From the NCBI GenBank assembly GCA_035529895.1, contig DATKVV010000014.1, forward strand, positions 1 to 64,000: DNA of 64,000 nt. The letters are read 5' to 3'. The translations under genes and the position numbers were made by a program. Positions 50,297-59,840 of the stretch are shown here, one piece after another (positions within the stretch are counted from its first letter, which is position 1; every line of letters begins with the position of its first letter). The notes beneath the pieces are model-generated. The model was not told where the DNA came from and made no database searches. It saw nothing but the letters and a program-made list of their open reading frames with translations. This stretch comes from JAUWKC01 sp035529895. GTDB taxonomy: Bacteria > Planctomycetota > Phycisphaerae > Sedimentisphaerales > Anaerobacaceae.

Positions 50297-51643
50297 ATGG
50301 GTATGAGTAATACTGCTTTTCAAAAGTGTATCAATCCCGACTGCGGGGCCGAGTTCGATTGCGCCCAGGTGCTCTTTAAGTGTCCCCGGTGCGCCGATTT
50401 GCTCGATACACAATATAACTGGGACAAAATCGAGGTCCCCGACAAATTGAGCGACCTCGGCAAGCGCTGGGCAAGCAGAAATGACAGACTGGACTTTTCG
50501 GGTGTATGGCGCTTCCGAGAGCTGCTTGACTTCTGCCAGGACAAATACAGGGTGACTATAGGCGAAGGTCAGACAATTCTGCAGCAAAACGACCTGGTCG
50601 CCGGCTACGTCGATTTGAGACCGGGGTGTCTGTACCTGCAATACGAAGGGCTGAATCCCTCCGGCTCGTTCAAGGATAACGGCATGTCGGCGGCTTTCAG
50701 CCACGCCAGGATGGTCGCAGCACGCTCGTGCGCCTGCGCGTCGACGGGCAACACCTCCGCGTCAATGGCGCTATACGCACACAGTTGCGGCCTCAAGAGT
50801 ACCGTATTTATCGGCTCGGGGCGAATCGCCTTCGGCAAGCTCAGCCAGGCGATGGACTACGGCGCTCAGACGATTCAAATACGAGGCGACTTCGACGACT
50901 GTATGCGACAGGTCCAGGCTGTCTGCGCCAGGCTCGGATTGTATCTGCTCAATTCGCTCAACCCCTTCCGGCTCGAAGGCCAAAAAACCATAATGTATCG
51001 AATCATCGAGCAGATGGGCTGGACTACCCCTGACTGGGTCGTTGTCCCCGGCGGAAATCTGGGCAATTCCAGCGCTTTCGGCAAGGCCTTTCTTGAGCTG
51101 AAGCAACTGGGGCTGATTGAGCAGGTGCCGCGTATGGCAATCATCAACGCCACCGGCGCCGACACTCTGACCCACCTCGTAAATAACAAGAAGCTCGTGT
51201 GGAACAGCGGTAACGTTGAGCGGAAAATCATTGACGACTATTACGCCGATTTGACGGCTCGCAATTTCTCACCGCATACTTGCGCGTCCGCGATAGAGAT
51301 TTCGCGGCCGGTTAATCTGAAAAAATGCCTGCGCGCGATTGATATATGCAATGGCATAGTGCGTGCCGTCAGCGATGAAGAAATCTGTGACGCAAAGGCA
51401 ATCATAGGCAAATACGGCCTGGGCTGCGAGCCGGCCTCGGCGGCATCGATAGCAGGCCTGAAACATCTCAGGGCCGAGGGCGTCATCGGCGCCGACGAGC
51501 GCATCGCCTGCGTGCTCACGGGCCACCCCCTGAAGGACCCCAATCTGACCGTCAGCTACCACAAGGAAAAACAAGGCCGGTTCAGCAACCCGCCCATAGA
51601 AGCCCCGAACGACCTCGATGAAATAATCAAGCTGATAAAATAA
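50297..51643 (+). CDS. thrC: Threonine synthase
   Basis: The 448-residue PLP enzyme converts O-phospho-L-homoserine to L-threonine. The N-terminus has a zinc-ribbon-like pair of CxxC motifs (CINPDCGAEFDC, FKCPRCADLL), followed by the PLP-lysine motif GLNPSGSFKDNGMS. The phosphate-binding VPGGNLGNSSAFGKAF, ASTGNTSASMALYA and the C-terminal LTGHPLKDPN complete the family pattern. AGGGAA lies before the start; a second Met two codons later is also possible. It is a housekeeping gene just outside the repeat-rich island. Confidence 0.92.
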   Translation: MGMSNTAFQKCINPDCGAEFDCAQVLFKCPRCADLLDTQYNWDKIEVPDKLSDLGKRWASRNDRLDFSGVWRFRELLDFCQDKYRVTIGEGQTILQQNDLVAGYVDLRPGCLYLQYEGLNPSGSFKDNGMSAAFSHARMVAARSCACASTGNTSASMALYAHSCGLKSTVFIGSGRIAFGKLSQAMDYGAQTIQIRGDFDDCMRQVQAVCARLGLYLLNSLNPFRLEGQKTIMYRIIEQMGWTTPDWVVVPGGNLGNSSAFGKAFLELKQLGLIEQVPRMAIINATGADTLTHLVNNKKLVWNSGNVERKIIDDYYADLTARNFSPHTCASAIEISRPVNLKKCLRAIDICNGIVRAVSDEEICDAKAIIGKYGLGCEPASAASIAGLKHLRAEGVIGADERIACVLTGHPLKDPNLTVSYHKEKQGRFSNPPIEAPNDLDEIIKLIK

Positions 51644-51718
51644 CCGAAGGCGGAGCAATTACACTGCTGCGTTTGTCGGCGAGAGCGGATTTTTGTTCCC
51701 GAAAGTGGGAGATAAGCT

Positions 51719-52066
51719 ATGTTTAGCTCGGTAATTGAATTCTTCAAAAGCGCAATAATGGAACAGATAATACGCGACCCCGTCTGGGCTACGGCAGCTC
51801 TGGTGGGTCAGGTGATATTCGGCGGGCGCTTTGTCTTACAATGGATAGTCAGCGAATACAAAAAAAAGTCCCATGTGCCGACGGCTTTCTGGTTTATGTC
51901 CCTGGCAGGCAGCCTAATCCTGCTTAGTTATTCTATTCATATAAAAAACCCCGTCTTTATGCTCGGATTTTCATTGAACACGCTCATATACCTGCGGAAC
52001 CTTCACTTGATTTACAGACGCCCGCAGGAAACCGCACAAACGGCCATAGATAAAGCTGAGGATTGA
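51719..52066 (+). CDS. Lipid A biosynthesis N-terminal domain (LABN) membrane protein
   Basis: A 115-residue protein with three hydrophobic segments and the LABN signature: VWATAALVGQVIFGGRFVLQWIVSEYKKKS (split over two segments), VPTAFWFMSLAGSLILLSYS and PVFMLGFSLNTLIYLRNLHL. Such proteins accompany glycosyltransferases that modify lipid A or other polyprenyl-linked sugars. GGGAG precedes the start. The GT39 gene begins one base after its stop, so they are cotranscribed. Confidence 0.85.
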   Translation: MFSSVIEFFKSAIMEQIIRDPVWATAALVGQVIFGGRFVLQWIVSEYKKKSHVPTAFWFMSLAGSLILLSYSIHIKNPVFMLGFSLNTLIYLRNLHLIYRRPQETAQTAIDKAED

Positions 52067-52067
52067 G

Positions 52068-53777
52068 ATGTTCCGCCTCCTTCGAGACGTGGTAAAGACC
52101 GAGACTAATACTGCCGGGACGAGAAGTCTTGTCGTCTGCGGTGTGTTGATTATTGCGGCTGTCAACGCGTCATGGATGCTTTCCAGCAGAACGTTGGACA
52201 GCCATGAGTGTTTTGTCTCGGTTACCGCCCGCGAGATGCTTCAAAGTGGTAACTGGGCTTTTCCGACCTGCAACGGGCGCCCGAGACTCAATAAGACGCC
52301 GCTCCCTTATTGGCTCGTGGCCGGTGTGGGCAAGATAACCGGCAAAATCGATGAGCTAACCGCCCGGCTGCCAAGCGCCTTCTTTGCCTTCTTGTCAGCC
52401 GCGGCTATCCTTTACTTTGTGAATCGCTGGCTGTCCTTCAGAATTGCGGTAATTTCCGCGTCCGTCTGGGCTACATCGTTAGGTTACATTCGCTGTTCAC
52501 ACAGTGCCAGACCGGATATGGCACTTGCGTTTTTTGTGGTGCTGTGCCTCTCGAGCTTCTACTCCGCAGTTAACACTGAGAACCGCAGTGAGCAGGTTAT
52601 ATACATGCTCGTTTTCTGGGTCAGCTTCGGGCTCGGGATGCTGGCAAAAGGGCCTGCGCCGGTGCCTTATGTTTTTATTCCGGTATTTCTTTATATCGCC
52701 TTTAACCGACAGTGGAAGATTGTATACCAGTTGCTGCCGATTGCTGGCAGCATTATTTTTCTGGCCATTGTATTACCATGGCCCTTATTCATTGCTCGTA
52801 AGGTCAACTGGGATTTGACAGTCTGGAAGCGGGAATTTTTTGACCGGCTGTTTGGTGATTACGCCGCGGGGCATTTCCCGGTTTATTACTACCTGCTTAT
52901 AATGTTTAAGTATGTAACACCATGGGTTGCTTTTCTGCCAATGGCTTTAGCTGCTCCTTTTTTCAGCGTCTGGCGCAATAAACGACCAGTAATGATGTTC
53001 TTATGGCTCTGGTTTGTCCCGGGCATGCTCTTTCTTACCATCGACGTCTGTAAACGCCAGCACTATATACTGCCTTTGATGCCGGCAATGACCGTCCTGG
53101 TCGGGATTTTACTGGAGGATATGGTTTTTGTTCGAAGAGCATTTAGCCTGCGGTACGCAAAGTCTGTTCTTCGAAACCATGTTTTGGTCATAATTGGAGG
53201 CGTCATTGCCGGGACCGTTTATATCGCGCAGAAACGCCGCGACATTCTGAGCGAATCCATTGTTCTTGGAGTGCCCACGATAGCCATAGCGGCGGCGGTT
53301 GCTTTACTGTTCGCAAAGAGGAAGCCTGCCGCCGCTCTGGGTATGGTTTTCGCTGGAATAGTTGCTTGGGTAATGATATCAAAGGCCTGCTTCGCGACGA
53401 TGCTGGACGTGGACAGGCATTCACGGGATTTTGCAAGAAAGGTCGCTCAAATAGTACCACAATCCGACAGACTGGTGGCCTACCGGCACGTGTCAAGCAG
53501 ATTTGTACAGTATTTTGGTAAAGTCGTACCGGAGATACAGGACAGGTCGGAATTGTCCAGGCGTTACCGACAGGGAGACTGGGTCGTTTGCTCCTCAGAG
53601 TATCTCGAAGACCTGACTCAGGACAAGGGGCTAAGAAGAATATACTACAGAGCGCCGATTGCCGGAGAAGAAAAGGAAGATGCCGGCGGGGTGCTGTTTC
53701 ACAGGACAGCGCCTGTTATGGAAAACACCGGTAATAATGTTCCCGGCAGCAAATCTATTTTGCCAGAAGACGGATGA
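52068..53777 (+). CDS. GT39/ArnT-like membrane glycosyltransferase
   Basis: A 569-residue polytopic protein of the PMT/ArnT superfamily. The first luminal loop carries the catalytic Asp-Glu pair (LDSHECFVSVTAREMLQSGN, NGRPRLNKTPLPYWLVAG), followed by ELTARLPSAFFAFLSAAAIL and about ten more transmembrane segments (YIRCSHSARPDMALAFFVVL is typical). These enzymes transfer a sugar from a polyprenyl-phosphate carrier to lipid A or protein on the periplasmic side. It is coupled to the LABN gene and close to a GT2 that could make the lipid-linked donor. Confidence 0.87.
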   Translation: MFRLLRDVVKTETNTAGTRSLVVCGVLIIAAVNASWMLSSRTLDSHECFVSVTAREMLQSGNWAFPTCNGRPRLNKTPLPYWLVAGVGKITGKIDELTARLPSAFFAFLSAAAILYFVNRWLSFRIAVISASVWATSLGYIRCSHSARPDMALAFFVVLCLSSFYSAVNTENRSEQVIYMLVFWVSFGLGMLAKGPAPVPYVFIPVFLYIAFNRQWKIVYQLLPIAGSIIFLAIVLPWPLFIARKVNWDLTVWKREFFDRLFGDYAAGHFPVYYYLLIMFKYVTPWVAFLPMALAAPFFSVWRNKRPVMMFLWLWFVPGMLFLTIDVCKRQHYILPLMPAMTVLVGILLEDMVFVRRAFSLRYAKSVLRNHVLVIIGGVIAGTVYIAQKRRDILSESIVLGVPTIAIAAAVALLFAKRKPAAALGMVFAGIVAWVMISKACFATMLDVDRHSRDFARKVAQIVPQSDRLVAYRHVSSRFVQYFGKVVPEIQDRSELSRRYRQGDWVVCSSEYLEDLTQDKGLRRIYYRAPIAGEEKEDAGGVLFHRTAPVMENTGNNVPGSKSILPEDG

Positions 53778-54300
53778 ATTCATTTTCCTGCTCGGTCAAA
53801 TCTCTGTCGTCGATGATTTTTTGGACGACCTCGACGGTCTGTTCAGGAGTACATCCCTGCGCCCTCTCAAGCCATGCCGCCACAAGCATGGCCACTCTTT
53901 TATCGTCGGCCGACCCGTGCAGAAGCACGGGCAGATTCTTCTTATGAGCCATTATAGCGAGGAATTCATCCTGAGTTCGTTTGTCGGGGAAATAAGTGCC
54001 TTTATCAATGGGCATTTCTACATAATTGACGCCGTTGCGTCTGGTCCAGATTATTTCTTCGGTATGCCAGTTGTCCTCCCGGTGTTCTGAAACCTGGCGT
54101 ATATTCACTATTGTTGTGATATGATACCTGTAAAGCAGGCGGAAATAATCCATGCCTCTGGGCTGACCGCTTGTGTAAAGCACACGGGGCTTTACCGTAC
54201 AAAAATCCGCGATATGAAAATGCCTGGTCAAGACTATTACCGCTGCCGTTACAAGCAAGATAAATATCAAGCCGGTCCGTGATAGTTTTTTCCGTTTCAT
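53755..54300 (-). CDS. Membrane-anchored dual-specificity-phosphatase-like protein lacking the catalytic Cys
   Basis: An N-terminal anchor (about residues 9-25) is followed by a DSP/tyrosine-phosphatase-like fold: LYTSGQPRGMDYFRLLYRYH, TIVNIRQ, VNYVEMPIDKG and the P-loop VLLHGSADDKRVAMLVAAW. The P-loop should read HCx5R; His128 and Arg135 are present but the nucleophile Cys is Gly129. It is therefore probably a pseudophosphatase that binds rather than hydrolyses phosphate. Its 3' end overlaps the convergent GT39 gene by 23 bases. It lies 11 bases after the GT2 gene, so it shares that operon. Confidence 0.8.
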   Translation of the reverse strand: MKRKKLSRTGLIFILLVTAAVIVLTRHFHIADFCTVKPRVLYTSGQPRGMDYFRLLYRYHITTIVNIRQVSEHREDNWHTEEIIWTRRNGVNYVEMPIDKGTYFPDKRTQDEFLAIMAHKKNLPVLLHGSADDKRVAMLVAAWLERAQGCTPEQTVEVVQKIIDDRDLTEQENEFIRLLAK

Positions 54301-54311
54301 TTCGGGGTCCG

Positions 54312-55292
54312 TTACAAGTTTCCCTTGCGGAAGATGTTGCGCACTGAATATACCTTTTTGTTTGTGGATTCGAAATAGACCCTGCTTACCATTTCACCTA
54401 TCAGGCCCGTGGAGATGAAAATCAGACCAACCAGCAGGAGTACCGCCGCCAGTCCGGCCATTGGCCCATGTGCGACCAGAATAGGCACGTTATATACCAT
54501 TTTGTCGTAGAGAACGTAGGCATCCATCAGCAGCGCCGCGAGGATGCAGTACATGCCCGCTCTGCCAAAAAAGTGCAGCGGCTTGGTGATATAGCCGAGC
54601 AGGAACTTCAACGTGATTAAATCAAAAATGACTCGGAACGTTCTTGAAATTCCGTAGTTGCTGGCGCCTTCCTGACGCGCAACATTTTTTATCGGCACTT
54701 CGCTGATTTTGGCGCCGCTTCGGGACAGCAGCGCCGGGATAAACCTGTGCATCTCTCCATATAGATTCAGCTCCTCAATCACCTCGCGTCTATAAGCCTT
54801 GAAAGTGGTTCCGAAGTCATGGATACCTACACCACTGATTTTCGAAGCAAGCCAGTTGGCAACTCTTGAGGGGATTTTTCTCATCAGCATACTGTCTGCC
54901 CGGTGTTTGCGCCATCCGCTGACAACGTCCCAGCCTTCGTTAATCTTTGCCAGGAAACCAGGTATTTCCTCCGGACTGTGCTGGAGGTCTCCATCCATGG
55001 ATATTACAATTCGGCCGTTTGCAATATCAAATCCCGCGGCGAGCGCCGCTGTTTGCCCGAAATTACGACGAAGCTCAATCGCGACAACTCTGCTGTCCTT
55101 TTCTGCAATATCTTTTATCAGGCTCAACGTTTTGTCCGTACTGCCGTCGTCAACAAAGACAATCTCATACTGCAAGCCCTGTCGGCCCATTGTATCGGTC
55201 AATCGTTCATAAAGTTCTTTTGCGACAGGTTCCTCATTGTAAAGCGGCACCACTATAGAACAATCAATCCTGCCATTGTCATATTTGTCCAT
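54312..55292 (-). CDS. GT2 glycosyltransferase, ArnC/DPM1-like
   Basis: The GT2 catalytic core occupies about residues 10-230: CSIVVPLYNEEPVAKELYER, IVFVDDGSTDKTLSLI, RRNFGQTAALAAGFDIANG and ISMDGDLQHSPEEIP (DxD-type metal site), then GVGIHDFGTTFKAYRREVIE. Two C-terminal transmembrane helices follow (about 232-255 and 268-295). Enzymes of this type load a sugar onto undecaprenyl phosphate. That would supply the GT39 transferase nearby. Its start overlaps the end of the deacetylase gene by 14 bases. Confidence 0.9.
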   Translation of the reverse strand: MDKYDNGRIDCSIVVPLYNEEPVAKELYERLTDTMGRQGLQYEIVFVDDGSTDKTLSLIKDIAEKDSRVVAIELRRNFGQTAALAAGFDIANGRIVISMDGDLQHSPEEIPGFLAKINEGWDVVSGWRKHRADSMLMRKIPSRVANWLASKISGVGIHDFGTTFKAYRREVIEELNLYGEMHRFIPALLSRSGAKISEVPIKNVARQEGASNYGISRTFRVIFDLITLKFLLGYITKPLHFFGRAGMYCILAALLMDAYVLYDKMVYNVPILVAHGPMAGLAAVLLLVGLIFISTGLIGEMVSRVYFESTNKKVYSVRNIFRKGNL

Positions 55293-56127
55293 AATGCACC
55301 AGCTTTATTCCCGCGTCTTTGAAATACCGCTTGGTTTTTTCGCTGCAGAGGGCCTCAAGCTCAACTTTGCGCTGACCGAGCAAGCGGGTTTTTTCCGGCT
55401 TAAGACCGTCGGTGAATCCCGGGTGGGTCATCACTTCCGCAATGGACGCCGAACTATACAAAGTTACGGCCCTGAAAAAATTCACATCAATCTTGCCCGT
55501 ATGCGCAATGCCCAAAAGCATATCGGTTACCAGGAAATCGCGGTTTTGAAGGCGGTTAATGAATGCCATAGTCCTGAGTCTTTGGGCCCTTGTTTTCCCG
55601 CCTTCGCCGGGCAGCGGCCAAGGCACTGTGGAGACCTCCTTCGGCTCGAGGGCAAAACGTATCGCCGGGATTTCAAAACGCCGCGCCAATCCACACACGA
55701 TTGAAAACAAAGCAGGGAACGTGTGGAAGTGCTTGTGTGAGTCCAAATGAGTGGGCTTTATGCCTCTGTCAATCACCCATTGGATTTGGGCGGCAAGCTC
55801 GGTTCTTATGGCGCCTCTTTTTTTTGGTCCTGCCAAAGAAAAGAAAGCCAGCTTCGTGGTCGAACAGGCAAATTCGCCGTCGGCGCCGAGCAGAGGCTGC
55901 AGGCCGGTATTCTGCGACAGCGGCCGGCCATCGGTAAGATTAAGGTGAACGCCGACGCCAAGCGCGGGCAGTTTCCCGGCTATTTCGACGGCCTCCGCGG
56001 CGGCGGGCATATTGGCCATAATTGTCGTACTTGTCAGTACGCCATCGGTATGGGCCTGTGCTACAGCCCGGTTCACTCCGTCGCAAAGACCAAAATCATC
56101 TGCGTTAATTATGATTCGATTGTGCAT
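55279..56127 (-). CDS. ChbG/HpnK (YdjC)-type carbohydrate deacetylase
   Basis: The 282-residue protein begins MHNRIIINADDFGLCDGVNR, where the two Asp are the metal ligand and catalytic base of the YdjC family. GVGVHLNLTDGRPLS and THLDSHKHFHTFPALFSIV add the His ligands, and EVMTHPGFTDG is a further conserved block. These enzymes deacetylate N-acetyl sugars, including polyprenyl- or hopanoid-linked ones. The ATG at 56127 is preferred over a TTG three codons upstream. It is the first gene of a deacetylase-GT2-pseudophosphatase run facing LABN-GT39. Confidence 0.88.
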   Translation of the reverse strand: MHNRIIINADDFGLCDGVNRAVAQAHTDGVLTSTTIMANMPAAAEAVEIAGKLPALGVGVHLNLTDGRPLSQNTGLQPLLGADGEFACSTTKLAFFSLAGPKKRGAIRTELAAQIQWVIDRGIKPTHLDSHKHFHTFPALFSIVCGLARRFEIPAIRFALEPKEVSTVPWPLPGEGGKTRAQRLRTMAFINRLQNRDFLVTDMLLGIAHTGKIDVNFFRAVTLYSSASIAEVMTHPGFTDGLKPEKTRLLGQRKVELEALCSEKTKRYFKDAGIKLVHYGQI

Positions 56128-56198
56128 GGGCAGCAAGTTTAAGCGGCAATAAGGAACGAGTCAATTGGAAAGTGGTGTTTGGCGGATGGGCGAAAGAA

Positions 56199-57149
56199 TC
56201 ATAACGCCGGTCCGAGCAAGCCGGCGCTCAGGAAGCCGGCGGCAAGGGCTAAGCAGCCGATTGAATGTAAAAGGACTGTGATTTGGCTGGCGCGGTATTG
56301 GCCCGGGACGGTCAAATCTTTTTTATTTGCGAATCTCATAGCGACAATGGCAAGCGGCAGTGTGAACAGATACAACAATCCAGCAACAAAAAGCTGCGAT
56401 TTGAAAATGAACATTTCGGCCGCCGCGATAACATAACTTCCAATAAGTGCGGCTCGGTAAATCCAAATGGAGACCGGTACACCGAAATGCACTACGAGGG
56501 TTCTCTTGTTTGCCACGGCGTCGGCAGTAACATCCGGAAATTCGTTCACCAGAATCACAAGGAAGATAAGTATGCCCACTATGCAGGCGGGCAAGAGTGG
56601 AAGCAGGTCAATTGTTTCGGTCTGAAGATAGTATGCGGCATATACCGGAAGCAGGCCAAACAACCAGCCGATGGCAAGCTCGCCAATCGAACGGTAGCCG
56701 AGCCGAACCGGGGGAGCGGTGTAGAAAAAGCCGCCGAGCAGACCTATGAGGCCGACAATAAGAATAAGAAGACTCTGTGTCAGAAGGACAATGACCACGC
56801 CGATTATCGAGCCAATTGCCAAAGCCGACAAGGCCAGTAATAAAGTTGCCTTCGGCGAGACAATGCCCTGCTGGATGTAACGCCTTCCTCCCGAGAATGG
56901 CGTCGGGTTTTGATTGGCCCAGTCGTTTCCGGAGGTGTGGTCGAAGTAGTCGTTGGCGATGTTGGCCCCCGCGTGCAAGGCCGTTATCGCCAGCAATGCG
57001 AGTATGAAAAGCATGGTTGAAAAACTGCCGGAAGCGGCGTAACCGAGGCTTGAGCCCACCAAGACAGGCGCCGCACTTGCCGCGAGGAACTTTGGCCGAG
57101 AGGCAAGGAAAAAAGTGACAAGTTTAGAGTCTTTCAATCGAGATTTCAT
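56199..57149 (-). CDS. menA: UbiA-family prenyltransferase, MenA-like
   Basis: A 316-residue integral membrane protein with eight to nine hydrophobic segments. The first Asp-rich motif is HAGANIANDYFDHTSGNDWA (NDxxDxxxG type) and the second is VNEFPDVTADAVANKRTLVV (DxxxD). MenA attaches a polyprenyl chain to 1,4-dihydroxy-2-naphthoate for menaquinone; the combination of the ANIANDYFD block with NEFPDVxxDxxxxKRTLVV favours MenA over UbiA or other prenyltransferases. No other men genes are in the window. It is followed on the same strand, after about 70 bases, by the deacetylase. Confidence 0.85.
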   Translation of the reverse strand: MKSRLKDSKLVTFFLASRPKFLAASAAPVLVGSSLGYAASGSFSTMLFILALLAITALHAGANIANDYFDHTSGNDWANQNPTPFSGGRRYIQQGIVSPKATLLLALSALAIGSIIGVVIVLLTQSLLILIVGLIGLLGGFFYTAPPVRLGYRSIGELAIGWLFGLLPVYAAYYLQTETIDLLPLLPACIVGILIFLVILVNEFPDVTADAVANKRTLVVHFGVPVSIWIYRAALIGSYVIAAAEMFIFKSQLFVAGLLYLFTLPLAIVAMRFANKKDLTVPGQYRASQITVLLHSIGCLALAAGFLSAGLLGPAL

Positions 57150-57318
57150 GGGCTTATTTTAACCGGGCATTTGGCAGAATGCACGGTTTTTTGAAGACCA
57201 GGCTTGATGGCTTTTGGGCTTGAAGAGGACAGGCGAAATAGGCTATCATTGACCTATCGCAAGGAGCCGGAACAGCAACGGCAAAAGTCAAAGAAGCTGG
57301 CGTGTCAGATTCCTGATT

Positions 57319-59592
57319 ATGGGTAACATATTCAACAAATGCCAAACCGTTTTGATTTGCGTTTTTTTGGCCGTCTCGACACTGGCGGTTTACTGGGGAG
57401 TCCTTCAAAGCGACTTTGTCAATTTCGACGACCCGATTTACGTCAGTGAAAATGAACATGTCGTGACCGGATTATCCGGCGATAATATCACTTGGGCCTT
57501 CACTTCGAAAGAAGTCAGCTATTGGCATCCGTTGACGTGGCTGTCTCACATGCTGGACTGCCAGCTATACGGTTTAAGAGCCGGGATGCATCATTTGACC
57601 AGTCTGCTTCTTCACATTGCAAACAGCCTGTTGTTGTTTTTCGTTCTTAAGCAGATGACAGGCGCTGTTTGGAGGAGCGCTTTTGCGGCAGCACTTTTCG
57701 CACTACATCCGCTTAACGTGGATTCGGTAGCCTGGATCGCCGAACGGAAAAATGTACTGAGCACGCTGTTTTGGCTGCTAACGATATGGGCTTATGCAAG
57801 TTATGTGTATCGCGGCGGAACCAGCCGTTACTTGCTAACAATCGCGTTGTTTGCTTTGGGTCTTTTGGCCAAGCCCATGCTTGTTACTTTGCCGTTCGTG
57901 ATGCTGCTCTTGGACTACTGGCCTCTTGGACGTTATCGGTTTGAGCAGCCCGGCGATACCAGCAAGACCGCTAAGTCAACAGCATTTAGCTATTATCTGT
58001 CAGTGTTCTTTCGTCTGTTGCGAGAGAAGATTCCGTTTTTTGCTCTTTCAGTGGTTGCGGTTTATTTCTTTTCTTCGTCGGGTCACCTGGCCGGTATTGA
58101 AGTGCCCGAGGAAATGGTGCCGATTAAGCTTCGCGTCGCAAACGCTTTGGTTTCGTACATAAGCTATATCGGCAAGATGGTCTGGCCTTGTAAGCTGGCG
58201 GTTTTTTACCCGTATCCCGACAGGGCGCCAATGCGGGAGGCTGGGGGGGCTTCGTTGCTGCTTGTGTGCGTGTCTGTAGTGGCGCTTAAGCTATTGAAGA
58301 GGAGACCCTACCTCGCAGTCGGATGGCTATGGTACCTTGGGACTCTGCTGCCGGTCATAGGTCTGTTTCAGGTAGGTCTTTGGCCGGCCATGGCCGACCG
58401 CTGGGCGTATGTGCCGTTGATTGGGCTATTGGTCATTATTGCGTGGGGAAGCGGCGACCTTGCGGCCAAGTGGCGCCTGCCCAACTTTATTGCGGGTCTT
58501 GCCGCCGGTGTTTGTGTTTCGGCCCTGATGGTTTGTACGTGGTTACAAGTGGGATACTGGCGCGACGGCTTTACCCTCTTCACCCGCGCCCTTCAGGTGA
58601 CAAGCGGCAACTATATTGCGAATTACAACCTTGGCACTTTCCTGTTCAGAAAGGAAAGAGCTGATGAGGCAATCGAATATTACAAAAAAGCGATTGCAAT
58701 TCACCCGAGCTACGTTGACGCCCATTACAGTCTGGGTATAGCATTATCCGCCGAGCAGAGATATGCCGAGGCAATTAAGGAATACCATGCGGTTCTTCGG
58801 CTCAGAAAGGACCATAAAAAGATACTATTTCGGCTGGCCGACGCATTAGCCAAGAACGGACAGCTCGATGAGGCCGTGATTTACTACAAGAAGGCTTTGG
58901 AGGGCGACCCCAACGATACCGAGACGCTTAATAACTTTGCGCTGGCACTGGTCAGAAAAGGAGAAGTTGACGAAGCTATTAAACTTTACCAACAATCTCT
59001 TGAAAATGACCCCAATTCTGTTGAAGTGCTCAATAACCTTGGCAACGCTCTTGTCAGCCGGAAGGACTTTGCCCGGGCGGTTTCCTGCTACAAAAAGGCC
59101 TTAAGGCTCAGACCCGGCTTTGCCGAGACGCCTTACAATCTTGCCAACGCTCTGAAACAGGCCGGACAAATTGACGAGGCGGTCTTTTACTATCGCGAAG
59201 CGCTGCGGCTCAAGCCGGACAATGCTGACGCCCACTACGGACTCGGATTAGTCTTGACGCAACTCAAGAAATACAACGAAGCTGTCGAGCATTTCAAAAA
59301 AGCGATCCGGCTAAACCCGGATTATGCGCAGGCCTATTACAACCTGGGCGTGGTTTTTGCAAATCAGAACATGAACGCGGAGGCAATAGAGCAGTTTCGG
59401 CAGGTTCTGCGTATCCACCCCAATGACGCAGAGATGCACTGTAACGTCGGTATTCTTCTGGCCCAGGAGGGCCGTCTCGATGAGGCGGTCAAGGAATTCC
59501 GCGAGGCTCTTCGGCTCAACCCCGGCTTTACTAAAGCGCGCGAGCAGCTCGAAGCGGCCCTGGCGAAGAAAGCAGTTTCAAATCCCCGGTAA
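57319..59592 (+). CDS. TMTC-like membrane protein with C-terminal TPR array
   Basis: The first about 410 residues contain around ten transmembrane segments with a PMT/TMTC-like first loop (DFVNFDDPIYVSENEHVVTG, SYWHPLTWLSHMLDCQLYGL, AALFALHPLNVDSVAWIAER). The remaining about 330 residues are nine or so TPRs (ADEAIEYYKKAIAIHPSYVD, NAEAIEQFRQVLRIHPNDAE). In animals TMTC proteins O-mannosylate cadherins; the bacterial relatives are uncharacterised but common in planctomycetes. The acidic DD in the first loop suggests a polyprenyl-sugar transferase. Confidence 0.82.
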   Translation: MGNIFNKCQTVLICVFLAVSTLAVYWGVLQSDFVNFDDPIYVSENEHVVTGLSGDNITWAFTSKEVSYWHPLTWLSHMLDCQLYGLRAGMHHLTSLLLHIANSLLLFFVLKQMTGAVWRSAFAAALFALHPLNVDSVAWIAERKNVLSTLFWLLTIWAYASYVYRGGTSRYLLTIALFALGLLAKPMLVTLPFVMLLLDYWPLGRYRFEQPGDTSKTAKSTAFSYYLSVFFRLLREKIPFFALSVVAVYFFSSSGHLAGIEVPEEMVPIKLRVANALVSYISYIGKMVWPCKLAVFYPYPDRAPMREAGGASLLLVCVSVVALKLLKRRPYLAVGWLWYLGTLLPVIGLFQVGLWPAMADRWAYVPLIGLLVIIAWGSGDLAAKWRLPNFIAGLAAGVCVSALMVCTWLQVGYWRDGFTLFTRALQVTSGNYIANYNLGTFLFRKERADEAIEYYKKAIAIHPSYVDAHYSLGIALSAEQRYAEAIKEYHAVLRLRKDHKKILFRLADALAKNGQLDEAVIYYKKALEGDPNDTETLNNFALALVRKGEVDEAIKLYQQSLENDPNSVEVLNNLGNALVSRKDFARAVSCYKKALRLRPGFAETPYNLANALKQAGQIDEAVFYYREALRLKPDNADAHYGLGLVLTQLKKYNEAVEHFKKAIRLNPDYAQAYYNLGVVFANQNMNAEAIEQFRQVLRIHPNDAEMHCNVGILLAQEGRLDEAVKEFREALRLNPGFTKAREQLEAALAKKAVSNPR

Positions 59593-59621
59593 GAGGCCGG
59601 TCACTTTGTTTGACGGTCAGG

Positions 59622-59638
59622 GCGAGCGTGTCGCTCGC
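59622..59638. terminator. Perfect 7-bp hairpin after the TMTC-like gene
   Basis: GCGAGCG and CGCTCGC enclose a 3-base loop about 30 bases after the stop. No U-run follows, so a terminator role is tentative. Confidence 0.35.
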
Positions 59639-59798
59639 AGGCGAACAGATTTGGGTCCCGGCGGGGTGAGCATCTGCCACGCTGGCAGTGCGAGAGTTAT
59701 CGGCTGCAATTTTGCCAGACGGCGGCAGATGCGGGCCGCGTAATGCAACCACATTACTGGCAAGCACTTACGCACATACGGGTCAGCGGGCGGATAGC

Positions 59799-59814
59799 TG
59801 GCACGATATTTGCA
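59799..59814 (+). promoter_or_regulatory. Sigma-54 (-24/-12) promoter
   Basis: TGGCAC-GATAT-TTGCA fits the sigma-54 consensus, with GG at 59800-59801 and GC at 59812-59813, ten bases apart as required. Transcription would start near 59825, just ahead of the receiver-domain gene. An enhancer-binding activator would be required; none is in the window. Confidence 0.65.
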
Positions 59815-59840
59815 CATTTGGTCAGGTTGTGGTTTGGAAT

